A stretch of DNA of 64,000 bases from Glebionis coronaria (GCA_025667525.1 CM046879.1:383183039-383247038), one strand, 5' to 3'. Positions 10,403 through 24,223 are shown, numbered from the stretch's first letter. Program-made: numbers and translations. The notes: generated from the sequence alone by a model not told the origin.

Positions 10403-13400
10403 TGTGACAATCCGTCAATTTATAGTTGATATTTTATTCTCAAGTATTATTTAAAAACATTATTTTAATGTTATATTATGAACTCACTTATTTATGGGAA
10501 GAAATTTGGATTTACGTCTTGAAGTAGCATCGACTACATCTAAACCGGAGGATTCTACGTTATGTGCTTGTGTTTACATACACCGTTTTGGTGACAGTCC
10601 GACACTTCAGGAAATAAATTTATCCGTGAATATTATTTTGGAATTTTAAATTTGTGTTGGTTCATAAACTCACAAATTTACGAGAAGAGATTAGGACTTA
10701 CGATTATAATTTAACGTCATTTACGACTAAACCGGAAACCTTAGGATTACGTATTTACGTTTTCGAACTCCGTTTTTGATGAGACAATTTTTATTAGATT
10801 CGTTTTGTGCCGTTGATTCATAATTTATAAAAACGTTTTTCGTAAAATGACCCGAGGGCACGCAAATCGAGGAAACTAGAATCGAGGAGTGCCCGTAAGT
10901 TAGTGGGATGAGACAAAACAAGTTTTGCCTCACCCCACACATGGGACGGTTTAACTAAGGACACCACACCCTTTGAGGTGTCAATTTGTAGCTAAGTGCT
11001 ACTACACTTGTCATAAAAGCTTAATAAACAAGCTAACCAACACAAAAACCATTCCTCCCTAAACCATTTACTTCATTTCTATCACATGCAAACCACCAAA
11101 AACACACAAACTCTCTCTCTAGCCATTTTGGCCGTCCCATCCTCACCTTAAACCACCCATTTGATCAATTTTCAACCACTAAATCTTGTGTTATTCACAC
11201 ATATGATGGAAACCCTTTGAAGATATGCAGATTGGAGGTGATCCTAACATCCAAGGAGGTGATTTGGTGATGTTCAAGGGATGATTTCTACATGAAGTTT
11301 ACAAGTATTGGTGGCCATGAAGATTTGTGTTGATCTATCACAAGTTCTTCCATCAAAAATCCAAGCCTTGATGAATACCTACACAATCTTGGTGGTATAA
11401 AGAGTGTTCTTCCCAACCTCTTATTATTTTGATTATGTAATCATGTATTTTCTTTCTTATTGTATATGTATATGATGAATATATGATGATAAAAATGTTG
11501 TGTGGGGGTCAAGTGTTGATAAATATGATTAAAAAGATGAAAAACCATAAGAAACAAGACTAAAATCTTGCTTAAATATGTTGGCTGTATAAAAACAGTA
11601 AGTAACCAAGTTATAAACTGATAAAATTGCATGGTAGAATCCATTTACAGTAATTGTTAGATGTCATACATATATGAGAGTTGTCCATGCAATGGAATCA
11701 TCAAAATGAGTGAGATATGATCAAAACAAGATTAGTGTGCCAATCTGAATAGTCTGTTTTGTAGAGACTGTTAAGGATCGTTAGACATGGAATGAGCAGT
11801 ATCTATAACTAACTTATTTGTAGCACATAATATGAAGTTTATGCCATCCAAAAATGAGCTTCTATCTCCTTATAGAACTCAAGATATGATAAAAATGGTA
11901 AAGATGAAACTAAAAATCAGATTTTAAAGAATTAATGTTTAATAGTATTATATAAGCACTCAAACTAATATAGTATAAAATGTGAATTAAAACCCACTAA
12001 CTTATAAATTTCAATTATATAAATATGTATAAGGTTAAATAAATGGACACTTTATAAAAATGGCAGTTGAATAAGATTTATAAGTTATAAAAACTATAAA
12101 CATGATTTTTACGACTTTTTCGGCTATTACCGTAAAATTAACGTTTTTCGCCAATTAAAACTTAGACGATCAAACCCGTCTAATGTAAAGTTTTTAAAAG
12201 TCATATACTGATATATAAGTACCTAATACAAGTAAAAACCGATAAAACCCGAACTATATGACATACGGACATTAACGAGCTAAGTTAGCATATTTGGACT
12301 AATAATTTAACTAAATAAGTTAAACATTTATAAACTTACTTATTGGGTTAACCCACTTGGGACCAACATGAAAAGTATAATACTGATAATAAAAGTGTAA
12401 AATGGACTAATATAAAGTATTGGGCTTGTAATAGGCTTATTAGGCCTAAAACATGTAAATAAGTAAAACTAGTAAAACTAGTATAAAAATGTTACCAACA
12501 CATAAACACTATAATGAATGAGTAGAAATATATAAACCCACTTGATCATCATCATATATATAAAATCATCATATGTATACATAACTGTTATTTTGATAAA
12601 GTCATTGGACAAAAGTCTAAGACGAGTATTATTTGTCTAGGTTTCCGTGATTGAAGCACGTACCGTACATCCAAATCACCGATAACCGCCTTCCCACATC
12701 AACGTGAGTTCATAGCCTCGCACTCTTTTAAATGTTTCTATGAAATGTTTTATAAACTCGCGAGGGAGATAACATGTTAGTTTTGATAAATAGGACACCA
12801 TTTGTCCCGATTGATTGTTTATTGATTTGGACCCGAATGATTGTGTGACCTGATGAATCATTATATGACCCGATAAATGAAATGAAATGGATTATTAAAG
12901 TTAGGTTATGTCACTAAAAGTCCCATTAGCATGAATTATGAACTACCGGGATTTGGTAGACGCTTGTGCATATAATAGTACTATTTGGGGACGATCACCC
13001 CAGTTCGCGCCTTGACGGTTCATCCCTGTCGTGCCACATTGATTGGTAAGCGAATTTATGTATGAGAGGATTCTATAAGCGTGATTATTGTGACGACACG
13101 TTGTTTTAGATGGGAAAATGATTGTCGGGTTAGCTACCCGTTGTTTGTTGTATTAAGGTAACAACGTCATGCGGCTTATAATAATCCAATTAACGAAATA
13201 CTGCTATACGCACCGAATTACAATGAATTGCCTGACTAGCAATACGGAGTCTTATTATTGATTTTATGTTCGTGTTTTGGTTTTTCATAACCATGTTCAT
13301 ATAACGGTTTTTATTTAACTCTATACAACGTTATAAAACGTATTATATGATGTTTTTAACGACAATGGTTCGTATAATGATTTTGAAGGCCAAAGGCCTA

Positions 13401-13846
13401 TATTATAACTTTTGATAAGGATTTGTATAAAATGACTTTGGCCTATTTTATGGCCTATTACAAAGATTTGTACAAAATGATTTTCGGTAATAATTTTATA
13501 CCGATGTTATATTGATGGATTTTATTAAACTCTATGAATTCACTCGGCGTTATCGCTGACCTTTTCTTTTAACATGTTTTATCTCAGGTACTTGATGGTA
13601 ATTCTCGGGAAGACAACAAGAATTCATGGCCCGCACTTAAATAATAATTTCCATTCAAATGCTTTGTAAAACCTGTATGAAATACAATGACTTGGGACCT
13701 ATGTAAATTTGATTTTTATGATTGGAAATGATTTATTATTAAACGACGTGATTTTTAAGCGTTGTCTATGATGTGAGTAATGTGCTATCCCGTAACACCA
13801 ACGAGTCTTCCGCTGTATTGAATTGTGTAAATTTGGGGGTGTTACA
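10403..13846 (+). repeat. G2 5' LTR (3444 bp)
   Basis: Begins TGTGACAATCCGTCAATT and ends GGGGGTGTTACA, directly followed by the primer site. It is the inverted counterpart of 1023-4590. No gene inside; short open frames are incidental. Confidence 0.88.
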
Positions 13847-13849
13847 GTT

Positions 13850-13861
13850 TGGTACTAGAGC
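13850..13861 (+). other. G2 primer binding site, altered
   Basis: Reads TGGTACTAGAGC, which is the iMet-type TGGTATCAGAGC with the two central bases TC changed to CT. G1's copy at 1008-1019 is canonical, so the change is private to G2. Confidence 0.85.
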
Positions 13862-14053
13862 TCTCGTTATAGAGAACGGAAGATTTTTAAAACCAAGGTT
13901 TTGAATAAAAAATTTCAAAATCTTTTAACTATAAACATTTTTCTCAAAAAAAAATGTCTAAAAATCTTTTGACTATAACGGTGCCGAAGAATTCCCGAGT
14001 TACCGACAAGGCCAGACTGAGAAGTGTTATTTTAATATATATATATAACTTGG

Positions 14054-14340
<287 letters not shown>

Positions 14341-16276
14341 TAATTTGATTACATGATTGTTTGATGATTATTTTAATATGTATACGAGTTATTTATACGA
14401 CGTAGATTGTCACAAAGAACCCTAACTCCCTTAGCAAATCAATCGAAGCTATTCCCCGTAGGAATTTTAGCTATTCTAGATCTAAACCGAGTTGTGGATA
14501 TTTATGATCCCAACAAAATGGTTGATATTCCTAGAAATGTAGATATTAGTTGATTAGGATATCGAAGAAGAATTGGCGAGATTAAATCTGATATCGATGT
14601 CATGACGATCTTTTCTTATAGAGTGGAGTTTGACAAAACGTTACCACCTAGAAAGATGTCATCTGAGTCGTTGTCACCCAATTCTTAAATTTAAGAATCG
14701 AAAGGGTGAATGTTGCACTTGAGGCTGTCATTGGAACCATTACCCAAAAGCCTCATGCCACTAGTACCTTTCCGAGAAGTCTAATTAAATGTGTGAGTCA
14801 TTTTATACTAGTGACTCATTTGATAATTGTTGCTGTAAGAGCTATAGGATTGGATATTAAGTGTTGATCATATCGAGCTTTTATTGCCCTTTTAAGATTT
14901 ATGAATAAGGTTGAAAGTACTGGAGAATGAGGTAGGATATCGTATTGAGTATAAGTTGGTTGAAATTTGAAGGAAGTAAAATTTAACCTGTATGGAATAT
15001 GAGACTGTTAAGAGGAAGTCGTTAAGTCCTGTTATTGAATTATAAGGTTTTAATTGATTGTTGATTCGTGTTAAGGGTTGTTCCTAGGCCATTGTCCACT
15101 GACGAGGATGCCCAGTGTCCAATAAATAAATTGAAGAAATCTTCTTCTGAATTGGGAACGATGGATCTTCCGGGACAGGTGGGACACCTAATGACTCTTG
15201 TAGATTAGTATTTATTGTGGTATCTTTAAAAATAATCCCTAACTTAACTGAGACATCAGTTGGTAGGATGAGTTCTTGGAATTGTATGACATAGTGACAC
15301 ATAATGTGTTACGGTACAATTTTGACTTGTTTGTGATTAACGAAAAGACTACCTTTGATTACTAAATTATATCTATCTTTTCTTGCTTCTTCCTAATGTT
15401 CGCATTAGTGATGCAACCATTGAACAAGTACTCATCTCGAATTGAGTTACGTTGTTGATTATTCTTTTTGAGTGCCATCGAGGTCATGAACCTCATGATT
15501 ATTTGGCTAAGCTCATTTCCTGATATATTGTATTTAGTTCTTGGTGAACAAGCTTTCTTCACTCTTTTGTAGATCACTCATTGTTTTTATAAGATAAAAC
15601 AGTATCTCTTGAGAAAAATTAAATTTTCATCACTATAAGGATTATTCGAAGTGAGATTTATAAGTGATTGTTATCGAAATGAAGTTGTTTATAAAACACA
15701 TTGGAAAACTTATTTGTTTTCATAACAAAGAAAATCTTTGTAAATTTATTTTTTGATTCTTATTTAAGAATTAAGCATGAAAATATTTTTATTATAAACA
15801 TGATGATAAAGTTTTGACGAACTAAGTATTGCATCGTTAATCTTGAAATTGTATATAGTTGCGCGCCTACATACAATTTAGAATGGACCATGCAAGGCTG
15901 ATTAGTAGTCACCATAAAACTAATGAATAAGCACTACATTTTCTTTGAAGATTGTGAAAGATTAAATTTTATGAGATCTGCAAGAAGTGAAAAATAGGGA
16001 CATAATGTTAGGGACACCTACATATGTGCCTGTAGCATCTATTCTTCTGAGTCGAATTTACTCATCTGTGGAAATTGTCTTATTTGACAATTGACAATTC
16101 TTTCTTGTCCAATTCTCCCGTAGTGAGATTCTTAGGAAAAGTATCTGATTACCGAGTGTTGATACCCGACTGGATGTATCAACGTTCCTATCATTTCTTT
16201 TGATTTGGTTTCATTTGAATGACCTGGGTAATGATCCGAGGAGCTTTCGAATGCTACTGAAATTATGAAAACATGG

Positions 16277-16582
16277 GACTGTTAAGGATAGTTAGACATG
16301 GAATGAGCAGTATCTATAACTAACTTATTTGTAGCACATAATATGAAGTTTATGCCATCCAAAAATGAGCTTCTATGTCCTTATAGAACTCAAGATATGA
16401 TAAAAATGGTAAAGATGAAACTAAAAATCAGATTTTGAAGAATTAATGTTTAATAGTATTATATAAGCACTCAAACTAATATAGTATAAAATGTGAATTA
16501 AAACCCACTAACTTATAAATTTCATTTATATAAATATGTATAAGGTTAAATAAATGGACACTTTATAAAAATGGTAGTTGAA
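16277..16582 (+). repeat. G2 3' LTR, fragment left of element B
   Basis: Matches 11766-12077 of the G2 5' LTR (starts GACTGTTAAGGAT). It stops at TTGAA (16578-16582), which is the left flank of element B; the LTR resumes at 40711. Confidence 0.88.
16578..16582. repeat. B target-site duplication, left copy (TTGAA, decayed)
   Basis: TTGAA precedes the B LTR start; TCAAA follows the B LTR end at 40711-40715. The two differ at two sites, both explained if the original was TCGAA and each copy lost its CpG on a different strand. Confidence 0.65.
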
Positions 16583-19500
16583 TGATGAGACTGCTTTTAT
16601 ACATAGTCTCATCGTCCAAAACGGGCTTAAAATGCATTAAATATCATTAAAAATGCCAAATATATGCTCGTGTTTGTTGCTTGTGTATTTTAGGTACGGA
16701 TATTGAGGAAATGACAAAAAGGTCACAAGAATCAATCAAAAACGAACACGGGAAACGAAGCCGCACAATGAACCGGACTCGAATCATGATTTTCCTATGA
16801 AGTCCTTGAAGTTTGAAGATTTGGCAAGAATGGTCCCTCAACTATTGAAGACTTGTCACTTTAGACCCTTGTAAATCTCAAATATTACAAGTGGGTCCTT
16901 AAAGTTTCAAGATATTGCATATTCAGTCCTTGAAGAATGCCATAATTACAAAAGAGGTCCTTATACAAAGTTTACAAAACACTTGTGCCAAATTTGACAA
17001 GAAGGCTAAAGTTGTTATAAAGGAAAATGGAGTTGTTAGCTATTATATACAAAATGGAGAAAGAAAGAAACATGGAGGACTAAAACCATCAAACACCTAA
17101 ACCTACCCAACCAATACCAGGTTGCCATGTCATCCAGTCCGCCAATCACCACTCTCCACCTCCACATCCCTTCCACGTCTGATTTCCACCACCCAGTTAT
17201 AAACCCAATTAGTTTATTAACTAATTTTCCCCCCTAAACACGTTTTTAAAATGAATTTACCCCCAAATCAGATTAAAACACCCAACCTGCTTAAACCAAA
17301 TACCCATAAACCCTAATCTGATTTAACCACTAAACCAAAGGGGTTTTGGTTGAATGTTTCCAGAACATTGATTAGCAACCTCCTAATCAAAACCCACCAC
17401 CCAGATTCTTTCCCCATGACCTTGTGGACCCCCCTTGTACCTCCCCTGCAACGTCATTTTCACCCAAACCCCAAAAACCCGACCAAATCGACATCCCACA
17501 TGTATTCCTTCATCCCAAAGCTAAGATAAACGCTCCAGATTGAAGATTCCACCTGGCATCATCACATGGACGATTTTTGACCAAGACCCCAAGGGCATTT
17601 TTGGATTTTCATGTCTATTAGGGTTTAGGGTTTTATTTCCTGTATTATTTTATTAGAGCTTCTAGTTAGTTCTATTTCATAGTATAAATACATGGTGCAT
17701 GTACCATGTATTAGTTGTTCCAGATTTTGCTAGGTTTTTCGTGTAATTCCTTTTTAATATATAAAAGTTGGTATTTTTTTAAAAGTAATTCCTTTTTATG
17801 TTGTTAAAAGCTGGTGTGAAAGTTAGCATAATCTGAGTTCCATTTCTATTCAATTAGGTTAAGTTTTGAAAAGTGGTGTTTTGAGAAGGCATTTTCAGAA
17901 AACTTATAATTTTAAGGATTGTTGAAAAAGGTTTTCAAAAATGGGTAAAATCAATGCTATGATGAAATGATAATGGATTCATGCACTGGTTTTACGTTTG
18001 TGTAACTTTTTGTCAAGAATCTTGGTTGGTTACAAATTTTCAGGTTTTTCAAAGATTTTCCAAGAAAAATCTTATTTCCTTATTTTTATTTACACTTACT
18101 GTTTAATAAGCTAAAACCAATAAGCCTGATAAACTTATTGGCTTCAAGCTTATTCAACTTGTAGTGTTTTCTCTTGGTTGTCTGTTTTTGTGCAGGTTCA
18201 AAGCAAGAACAAATACTATCATCATCATCATCATCTTGCATACCAACAGTCAAAAGGTTCAGCTCAGGCCCGAGCCTGAAAGGAGATGGCTTATCAGCCA
18301 TAGTGGGACCTGGATTGTAAGTCCCACAAGGTAAAACCTAGCTTAAACCCCCCTTTTAAAGTTTCTTTTGTGACCTTGTATGATATTGAGTGAAATTGCT
18401 TGTGTGTTGGATTTTCAGTTTAATTATGCTCACTTAGGGTTGTATGCATGCTAGAAGCTATTTCAATTAGGTTTTGAGTAGGATTTGTAAGATTTGGTGT
18501 GTCAATTTTTGATTTCATGAATTAAGGGACTGTTTGGGATTGGGGATTTAAGAGGCTTAAAGGTTTATAAACCTGTTAAAAACCACTCTCACACACTCTC
18601 TTTGGTTTACTTAGTGTAAGTGTATTGTTCTTTTTAGTTAGGTGTGTTTAATCAGAAGTTTGTATGTCAAAAATTGAGTAAAAACAGTCAAAAATCAGCA
18701 AATCCATTTTCTGCCAGTTTTTGTGCATATTTGACATTGAGATCTTGTTGACTGCTAGATATTAGATCCATATAGGATTGTGTATCAATTTTAAGTCATT
18801 TGGGTAGCTTGTGTGCAAATTTTAAGCTGTTTAAATCCATTTTTGTGCCAAGTAGATCAGACCACTGTTCACCAGAAACATTCAAGCTTGATCAGTCACA
18901 TTTTTGTGCATTTTGTGTTTGATCTTGTGAAGTGATTGTGTGTTTTTGTGCTGTTCTTGACTCCCCACAACCCCACTGGTAGTGGGGGTGCCTTATTGCC
19001 CAAGAAAAAGCTCAAAATAAGCTTCCCTAAGCTTATTGGTCAACTGACCAAAAAAACTGCACTAGCAGTGGGAACTCATTTACCCCTGCTAGTGCTTTGG
19101 TTTCCACTGCTCAGCTAAAAAACAAAACCTAGCACATGTCACTATCAGAAACTTAGGTTTTTTGTCTTTAGTGGGGTAAAATAGGTTTTAGACTTTCAAA
19201 TTAGTTTTATTATTTTTCTTATTTTAATTGTGATTTTTCTGTTTAATTAGATTTTTTGTTACTGTTCATTTTATATTTTTTACATTAAATTGCTATTTTA
19301 ATTAACTTTTTAATTTATGTTTTTGTCTTTTAGTGACAAAAATTATTATTTTTCAGTTTCAAAAATTTTCATAGACTTAGAAAATTGTTTTAAGATTTTT
19401 AGTTCAAAAAGTTTTTGCTGTTCACTTTTTATTTAATTTTTAGAATTAATTTAGTTTAATTAGGGTTTAATTTCAAACTGTTTTTGTCTTTTAGTGAAAA

Positions 19501-20165
19501 ATTTTATATTTTTCAAACTTTTTCATTTTTCTACTGTTCTTTAGTATAAATTAGGATTTTTAAAATTGTCAAATTATTTTTAGCATTATTTTATTATTTT
19601 TTATGATTATTTTAGTTTAAAATTAGTTTTAAGTGTTTTAAAAATAGAAAAATAGTTTTTAAAATTTAGGAAAAATACTTTTTAGTCTTTAAATAATATA
19701 AGTAAGTTATTTGTTCAATAAAATAATATTTTGAACATTTTGTTAATTATATTTAATTTTAGGGCTTTAATTAGCATTTAAAATTGAATATTTAATTAAT
19801 AAAAGGTTTTGAAATATTTTTGTTGGATTTTTATTCTTATTTATATTATTTTAGCCTTAGTTTGAACTTTTAATTAATTTTTAGGTGTAATGTTTTTAAT
19901 TTGGTGCTTTTTACGGTTTTACGTAAACGACCTTTTCGTCTTAGCTTAATCCGTCTTCGTAACCGTCATTCTCTTCTTACCCCTTTTCTATTTTCTTTTC
20001 TCATAATCATATAATCACAAAAGTTAATCATTTCATCACACAACGCACTAGCCTCCTCGAGAACGAACTCACTTTAGGGTCATTTACACACGGTTTTCCT
20101 AAATCGTCGTGCTTACCCTACTTTGGTACTCTTTTCCTAAAGGGTATACAAAAACTCAACCATCA
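16583..20165 (+). repeat. B 5' LTR (3583 bp)
   Basis: TGATGAGACTGC...CAACCATCA, ending just before the primer site, nearly identical to 37131-40710. Contains a TATA box (17683-17690), a short ATC microsatellite near 18217-18236 that is one unit longer than in the 3' LTR, and AT-rich sequence after about 19140. No supported gene. Confidence 0.93.
17683..17690 (+). promoter_or_regulatory. Candidate TATA box of the B 5' LTR
   Basis: TATAAATA about 1.1 kb into the LTR, followed by an imperfect palindrome CATGGTGCATGTACCATG. The same box is at 38231-38238 in the 3' LTR. Position in the U3/R region fits an RNA polymerase II start, but no transcript data are available. Confidence 0.6.
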
Positions 20166-20168
20166 TTT

Positions 20169-20186
20169 TGGCGCCGCTGCCGGGGA
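20169..20186 (+). other. B primer binding site (Athila type)
   Basis: TGGCGCCGCTGCCGGGGA three bases after the LTR end. This is the GC-rich primer site typical of Athila/Tat elements. Confidence 0.92.
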
Positions 20187-20910
20187 GGCTTGTTGTGTTT
20201 TGACTTGAACAATTGTTGTTTTTATATAGCCATAATAAGTATTTGTATTAGTAGCACTCTACTAATACGTATTATCGGTTTTTCGTTTTTTGTGAATACT
20301 ATTACTATATTGTATACGTAGAACAATAAATTCACAAGTACTCCAAATACGTGGGAAATCACAACCTTGACTTGGGAGTTCATTACCCAATCATTGTATT
20401 CGAATCTCAAACCAAAGAAAAAAGGCAAAAATAGATAAATACTTTCGAGAAGCTCGATTTTGAAAATACAAACCATAAGGTGGGTATAAGGCGGATATTA
20501 TAAAATATATCCTAAGGAAAAAGGCTCTTAAGTGCTTCGCTCCGCCTCCTTTCCCCGCTTGCTTGTGAGTATTTGATTTTGATAGCTAATCGAGGGTTTT
20601 GCCGCCCAAAGTATTATTAAGTATCATATATATTTTCTTGGTTTCATTGATTAAACCCTCTTGAACGTTTTGGTGTTCCACCAACGTTCTAAAGTCATCG
20701 AAGGCGTTCACTTCACGTGATCGTTTTCATTCCTTGAGGCTTCTTTAATCAAGAGATTTGATTAAGGAGGAGATTTGTAGATTATTGTCTACCTAATACA
20801 ATTCCAAAATCCAAAAAAAGTAAAAACAATCAAAAATCCAAAAAACTTGAAAAAGTTAAAAACACAAAAAAGAATCTTCTTTGCTCATCCCTACGTTGTA
20901 CGTGACGTTT
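20187..20910 (+). other. B 5' leader
   Basis: About 720 bp between the primer site and the gag ATG. No gene seen. It would be the untranslated leader with packaging signals. A-rich stretches occur just before gag (about 20800-20875). Confidence 0.7.
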
Positions 20911-22525
20911 ATGCTTACTCGTAATCAAGCGAGACGTGCACGTAAACGAAGAAACAAAAAGGAGGCAACACCTACTCCTAATCTTTCTAGTGAAGAGACT
21001 CCAAGTGAGGAACCCGTTGTAGAACAAGAAGCTATCATGGCTAATCGTACTATGATGGAGTTGCTTCAAGCACCCACCGAGGGTTTTGGAGAGGCCATTG
21101 TGATTCCCTCCATCCTTGCGGAGAACTTCGAGATCAAGACGGGTTTAATGTCTATGCTTCAAGCCAACAAGTTTCGCGGACACGAAAAAGACAACCCACA
21201 TTATCACATTAGGCAATTTAATCGTCTCACCGCGACAAGCAAGTTTAAGGATGTACCACACGATGCCATTAAGATGATGTTGTTTCCATACTCGTTAGAT
21301 GGACCCGCCAAGATATGGCTCGAGAAAGAACCCCCAAATTCAATTTTGACGTGGGCTGATCTCGTTTCTAAGTTTGTGAATCAATTTTTTCCACCATCTA
21401 AAACAACACATTTGAAAAACGAGATTTCACGATTTACACAAAGATCTAATGAAAGTTTTTCAATGGCTTGGGAAAGGTTTAAAGAAATGTTACATGAATG
21501 TCCACACCATGATTTTTCCGAATTGCATCAAATTGACACTTTTTATAATGGGCTTAATGATCATGAACGAGATTACTTAAATGCCACCGCGAGTGGTAAT
21601 TTCTTGTGCAAAACAACCGAAGAGGCTTTGAAAATCATTGAAAATAGGTCTAAGGTTTATAGCCCTCGTAACACACCGAGTGCTACCAATTTGGGTTCGT
21701 CATCGTCTCGTAGCATTAATGCCTTGCAAGATGAAGCAAATGAGGAGAATCGGTTTTTCGATAGGTTTTCGACTCTTATGTCCCATTGAAAAGCTCAAGA
21801 AGCTTCAAATTCCGCTTCGGTTAAAGTGGTTGCTAAGAGTTGTATTTCGTGTGGTGGAGCTCATGATTTTTCCGAGTGCATTACCGCGGATGGTAACACT
21901 TCGAGTGCTTATGTAGCCACGGGAACTTATAACCAAAACGGTCAAGGTTCCCGCCAAAATCAAGCTCCACAAAATCAAAATGCTAACAACTATCAAAACA
22001 ACAATCAAAGTGGTGCTTATCAAGGAAATCAACGTAACTACAACAAGGGTAATTATCAAAGTGGAAATGGGCAAATTTCAAACCAAAACCAAACCCGTGA
22101 TTTTCAAACTACCACACAAGGTTTTCAAAATGATCACACCAAAAATCTTCAAGGAGAATTTTTGAATTATGCTAAAGCAAACGATGCTAAGTTTGATAAT
22201 ATGCAACGTGAAATGGTTAGCTTAAGATCCGAGTTGAAAAACGAGCTTAAAAACGAACTTGCTAATGAACTTAAGACCCATGCTAATAAAATGGAAGGAA
22301 ATGTTCAACGTCTCCAACAAAATCAACAAAAAATGGAGCAAGGTCAACATGAGATTAAGCAAGAGTTGTTAAAAGCGGATGCTAGTCAATCTAAGTTTGA
22401 AGACCGAATGGGAAAAATGTTTGAAGCTATCATGTGTAAACCTTCTTCTTCGGGTGGACTTCCTAGTGATACCATCGTGAACCCGAAAGGAGAATTGAAG
22501 GTTATTACTACTCGTAGTGGTAAAA
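20911..22525 (+). pseudogene. B gag (one in-frame stop; cut by C)
   Basis: Start chosen at ATG 20911 (MLTRNQARRARKRRNKK), which resembles the basic N-terminus of C's gag. A retrotransposon gag domain spans roughly residues 70-250 (FPYSLDGPAKIWL, FVNQFFPPSKT, QIDTFYNGLN). A zinc knuckle CISCGGAHDFSEC is at 21841-21879. A Gln/Asn-rich tract and a charged coiled-coil-like stretch (KNELKNELANELK) follow, then the linker VITTRSGK before protease. The only break in frame is TGA at 21787-21789 (residue 293), plausibly from CGA by CpG decay. C inserts at 22525/22526; the frame resumes exactly at 33585. Structural particle protein by family. Confidence 0.88.
22521..22525. repeat. C target-site duplication, left copy (TAAAA)
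   Basis: TAAAA before TGATACAATG; the identical TAAAA follows CACCTATCA at 33580-33584. Removing one copy plus C restores a continuous gag-protease frame in B. Confidence 0.95.
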
Positions 22526-22865
22526 TGATACAATGATTTTGCTTGGGTTTAGATTTGTCTCGATATCCTCTCGAATTGATCTCGGCCTTAAATGGAATGA
22601 TTTGTTCTTGGTTATTAAAAAGTGGTTGGTTTGTTTATCTATTTTAAACTAATGACTATTAATTAACTGTCGAAGAGTAAATTAAAACTTTAAAAGATTA
22701 AAACTTAAAAGGGCAAGTTAAAATTAAATGCTTAAAAATTTAATGATTATATTAGAAAAATAAATGATCACTCAATAAAAACTAACACTTGGAAAACTTT
22801 GTGAAAGATATGAACTTAATTGACAAGTACTAAAAGAAAGTAAGAACGGAGCAAAACACCTTAAA

Positions 22866-23175
22866 TCGGAATATTGGAAAAATCCCCTTAATCGGAATAT
22901 TGGAAAATCCCCTTAATCGGAATATTATTCCGATCGAATGATCGGAATATCTTAGAATGAAGCCAATCGTAATACCCGATCGGAAAATGGGAAATTACCC
23001 CAATCGGAATACTCAGAATCTTATCAATCGGAATACGTAAAACAAGATCAATCGGAATGTGCTGAAAATAAGGAACAATCGGAAAGATTAAACCCTTTTC
23101 CGATCGACCGATCAGAAAGAGGGTTGTGTGACCTGGTCGGAAAATACGATCGGAAAAGGGAGTTACCCTTTCCGA
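22866..23175. repeat. Cluster of ATCGGAA motifs with hairpins (C 3' LTR)
   Basis: At least twelve copies of TCGGAA or its complement in about 310 bp. It includes a perfect 9-bp stem ATTCCGATC-GAAT-GATCGGAAT (22926-22947) and a second near-palindrome near 23096-23116. It lies downstream of the minus-strand TATA box, so it should be in the transcribed R/U5 part. Confidence 0.85.
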
Positions 23176-23711
23176 AAATGGTGCAATCCGAGGCTTAAAC
23201 AAGAGAAATAAGCTTATGGAATAAGCTAACTCCCAAAACTAGCTCGAATCCAACAATAAGCTGATCAAATAAGCACTAAGAACACTTTATCTAGGCTTCA
23301 AATAAACAACTTTTAAATCAAATCAATAAAAAGATGAACTTTTCCTAAAAACTTTAAAAAGTAAATAAGCTAAATCAACAAATAAGCCAATAAGAACAAG
23401 GATCTTAATGCTTATTAGTGTAAAAACTTAAGGAAACATAAAAAGAAATCAACTTTTTAAGCACAAATCATTGATGAACAACACGGATCATACGAGATTT
23501 GTACCAAAATCAATCAAAAATAAAAGAAAGGAAGGATGAGATTAAAGATTAAAAGATAAAAACTTGAACTTGATTAATGAAAGATAATACAAAAGTTTGA
23601 ATTTGAAAGAGAAAAAGATGAAATCTAGTGAGAGAAAGTTTAGAACTTTCTCTCTCTAAAACTAAAAACTACCTAAAAGACTAAGTGTCTCAAAATTTGT
23701 GAGGTAAGGCC

Positions 23712-23719
23712 TTTATATA
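23712..23719 (-). promoter_or_regulatory. Candidate TATA box of the C 3' LTR
   Basis: Minus strand TATATAAA within GCCTATATAAAGGCC, about 465 bp into the LTR; same at 33108-33115 in the 5' LTR. Confidence 0.65.
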
Positions 23720-24183
23720 GGCGTATGTAATGGTGGTGGGCTTGTGAGTGGGCTTTGGCTTGGGCTTCTTTTCCTTCTTCCTTCTTTAGTCTTCACGCTT
23801 CTTTAAATAAACGTTTCCGACTTGGATTTGAGAAGTGTCGGTGAATAATTCCAACTTGTCTTATAATCTTTTGTTTAATAGACTCGAGTTCTTCGACATA
23901 TATGAATCTTCCATCTTTGGCTCTATTCTTCGATAAATTCTTCAAATAGGCACAATGACTTCAAATCTTTTGCATCTCTTGGACAATAGACTTCGTCTTG
24001 AGTCTTTTTCTTCGATAAAACCCGTGCAATCCATGTTTTCTTCAATATTCATCCGGTCGACTCTGAAAACACAATAAACACAAAAACCACGCATAATTCC
24101 AGACAAATGATATTAAATACGTGTTTTGGTCTCGTTTTAGCCAGAATTAAGTGGTAAAAGGATGGGTGTTTTCACACCTATCA

Positions 24184-24223
24184 ATTCCCCTACACTTAAC
24201 CATTGCCATGCCCTCATGCAATG
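24184..24223 (-). other. C polypurine tract with preceding stem-loop
   Basis: On the minus strand the stem-loop CATTGCATG-AGGG-CATGGCAATG (24201-24223) is followed by AAGTGTAGGGGAAT and then the LTR start TGATAGG. This is the expected plus-strand primer. The same hairpin architecture precedes B's purine tract. Confidence 0.88.

Larger units (their letters stand above)
22526..24183 (-). repeat. C 3' LTR (1658 bp)
   Basis: Minus strand starts TGATAGGTGTGAAAACACCC and ends ATTGTATCA next to the TAAAA duplication. 1611 bp (22573-24183) are collinear with 31969-33579. The last 47 bp (22526-22572) have no counterpart beside the 5' LTR. It has a minus-strand TATA box TATATAAA at 23712-23719. Confidence 0.9.

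Noticed and set aside
15362..15577. Minus-strand frame in G2's internal region
   Set aside because: Short, no family motif, and not in the expected orientation of the element.
18086..18301. Minus-strand frame with poly-Asp, repeated at 38633-38845
   Set aside because: Poly-Asp comes from an ATC microsatellite in B's LTR whose unit number differs between LTRs.
22866..23175. CRISPR-like repeat array
   Set aside because: Irregular spacing, no uniform repeat and spacer lengths, and it sits in a plant LTR.
22888..23202. Minus-strand open frame repeated at 32284-32598
   Set aside because: It falls in the ATCGGAA array of the C LTRs; repeated because the LTR is repeated. No sign of protein selection.
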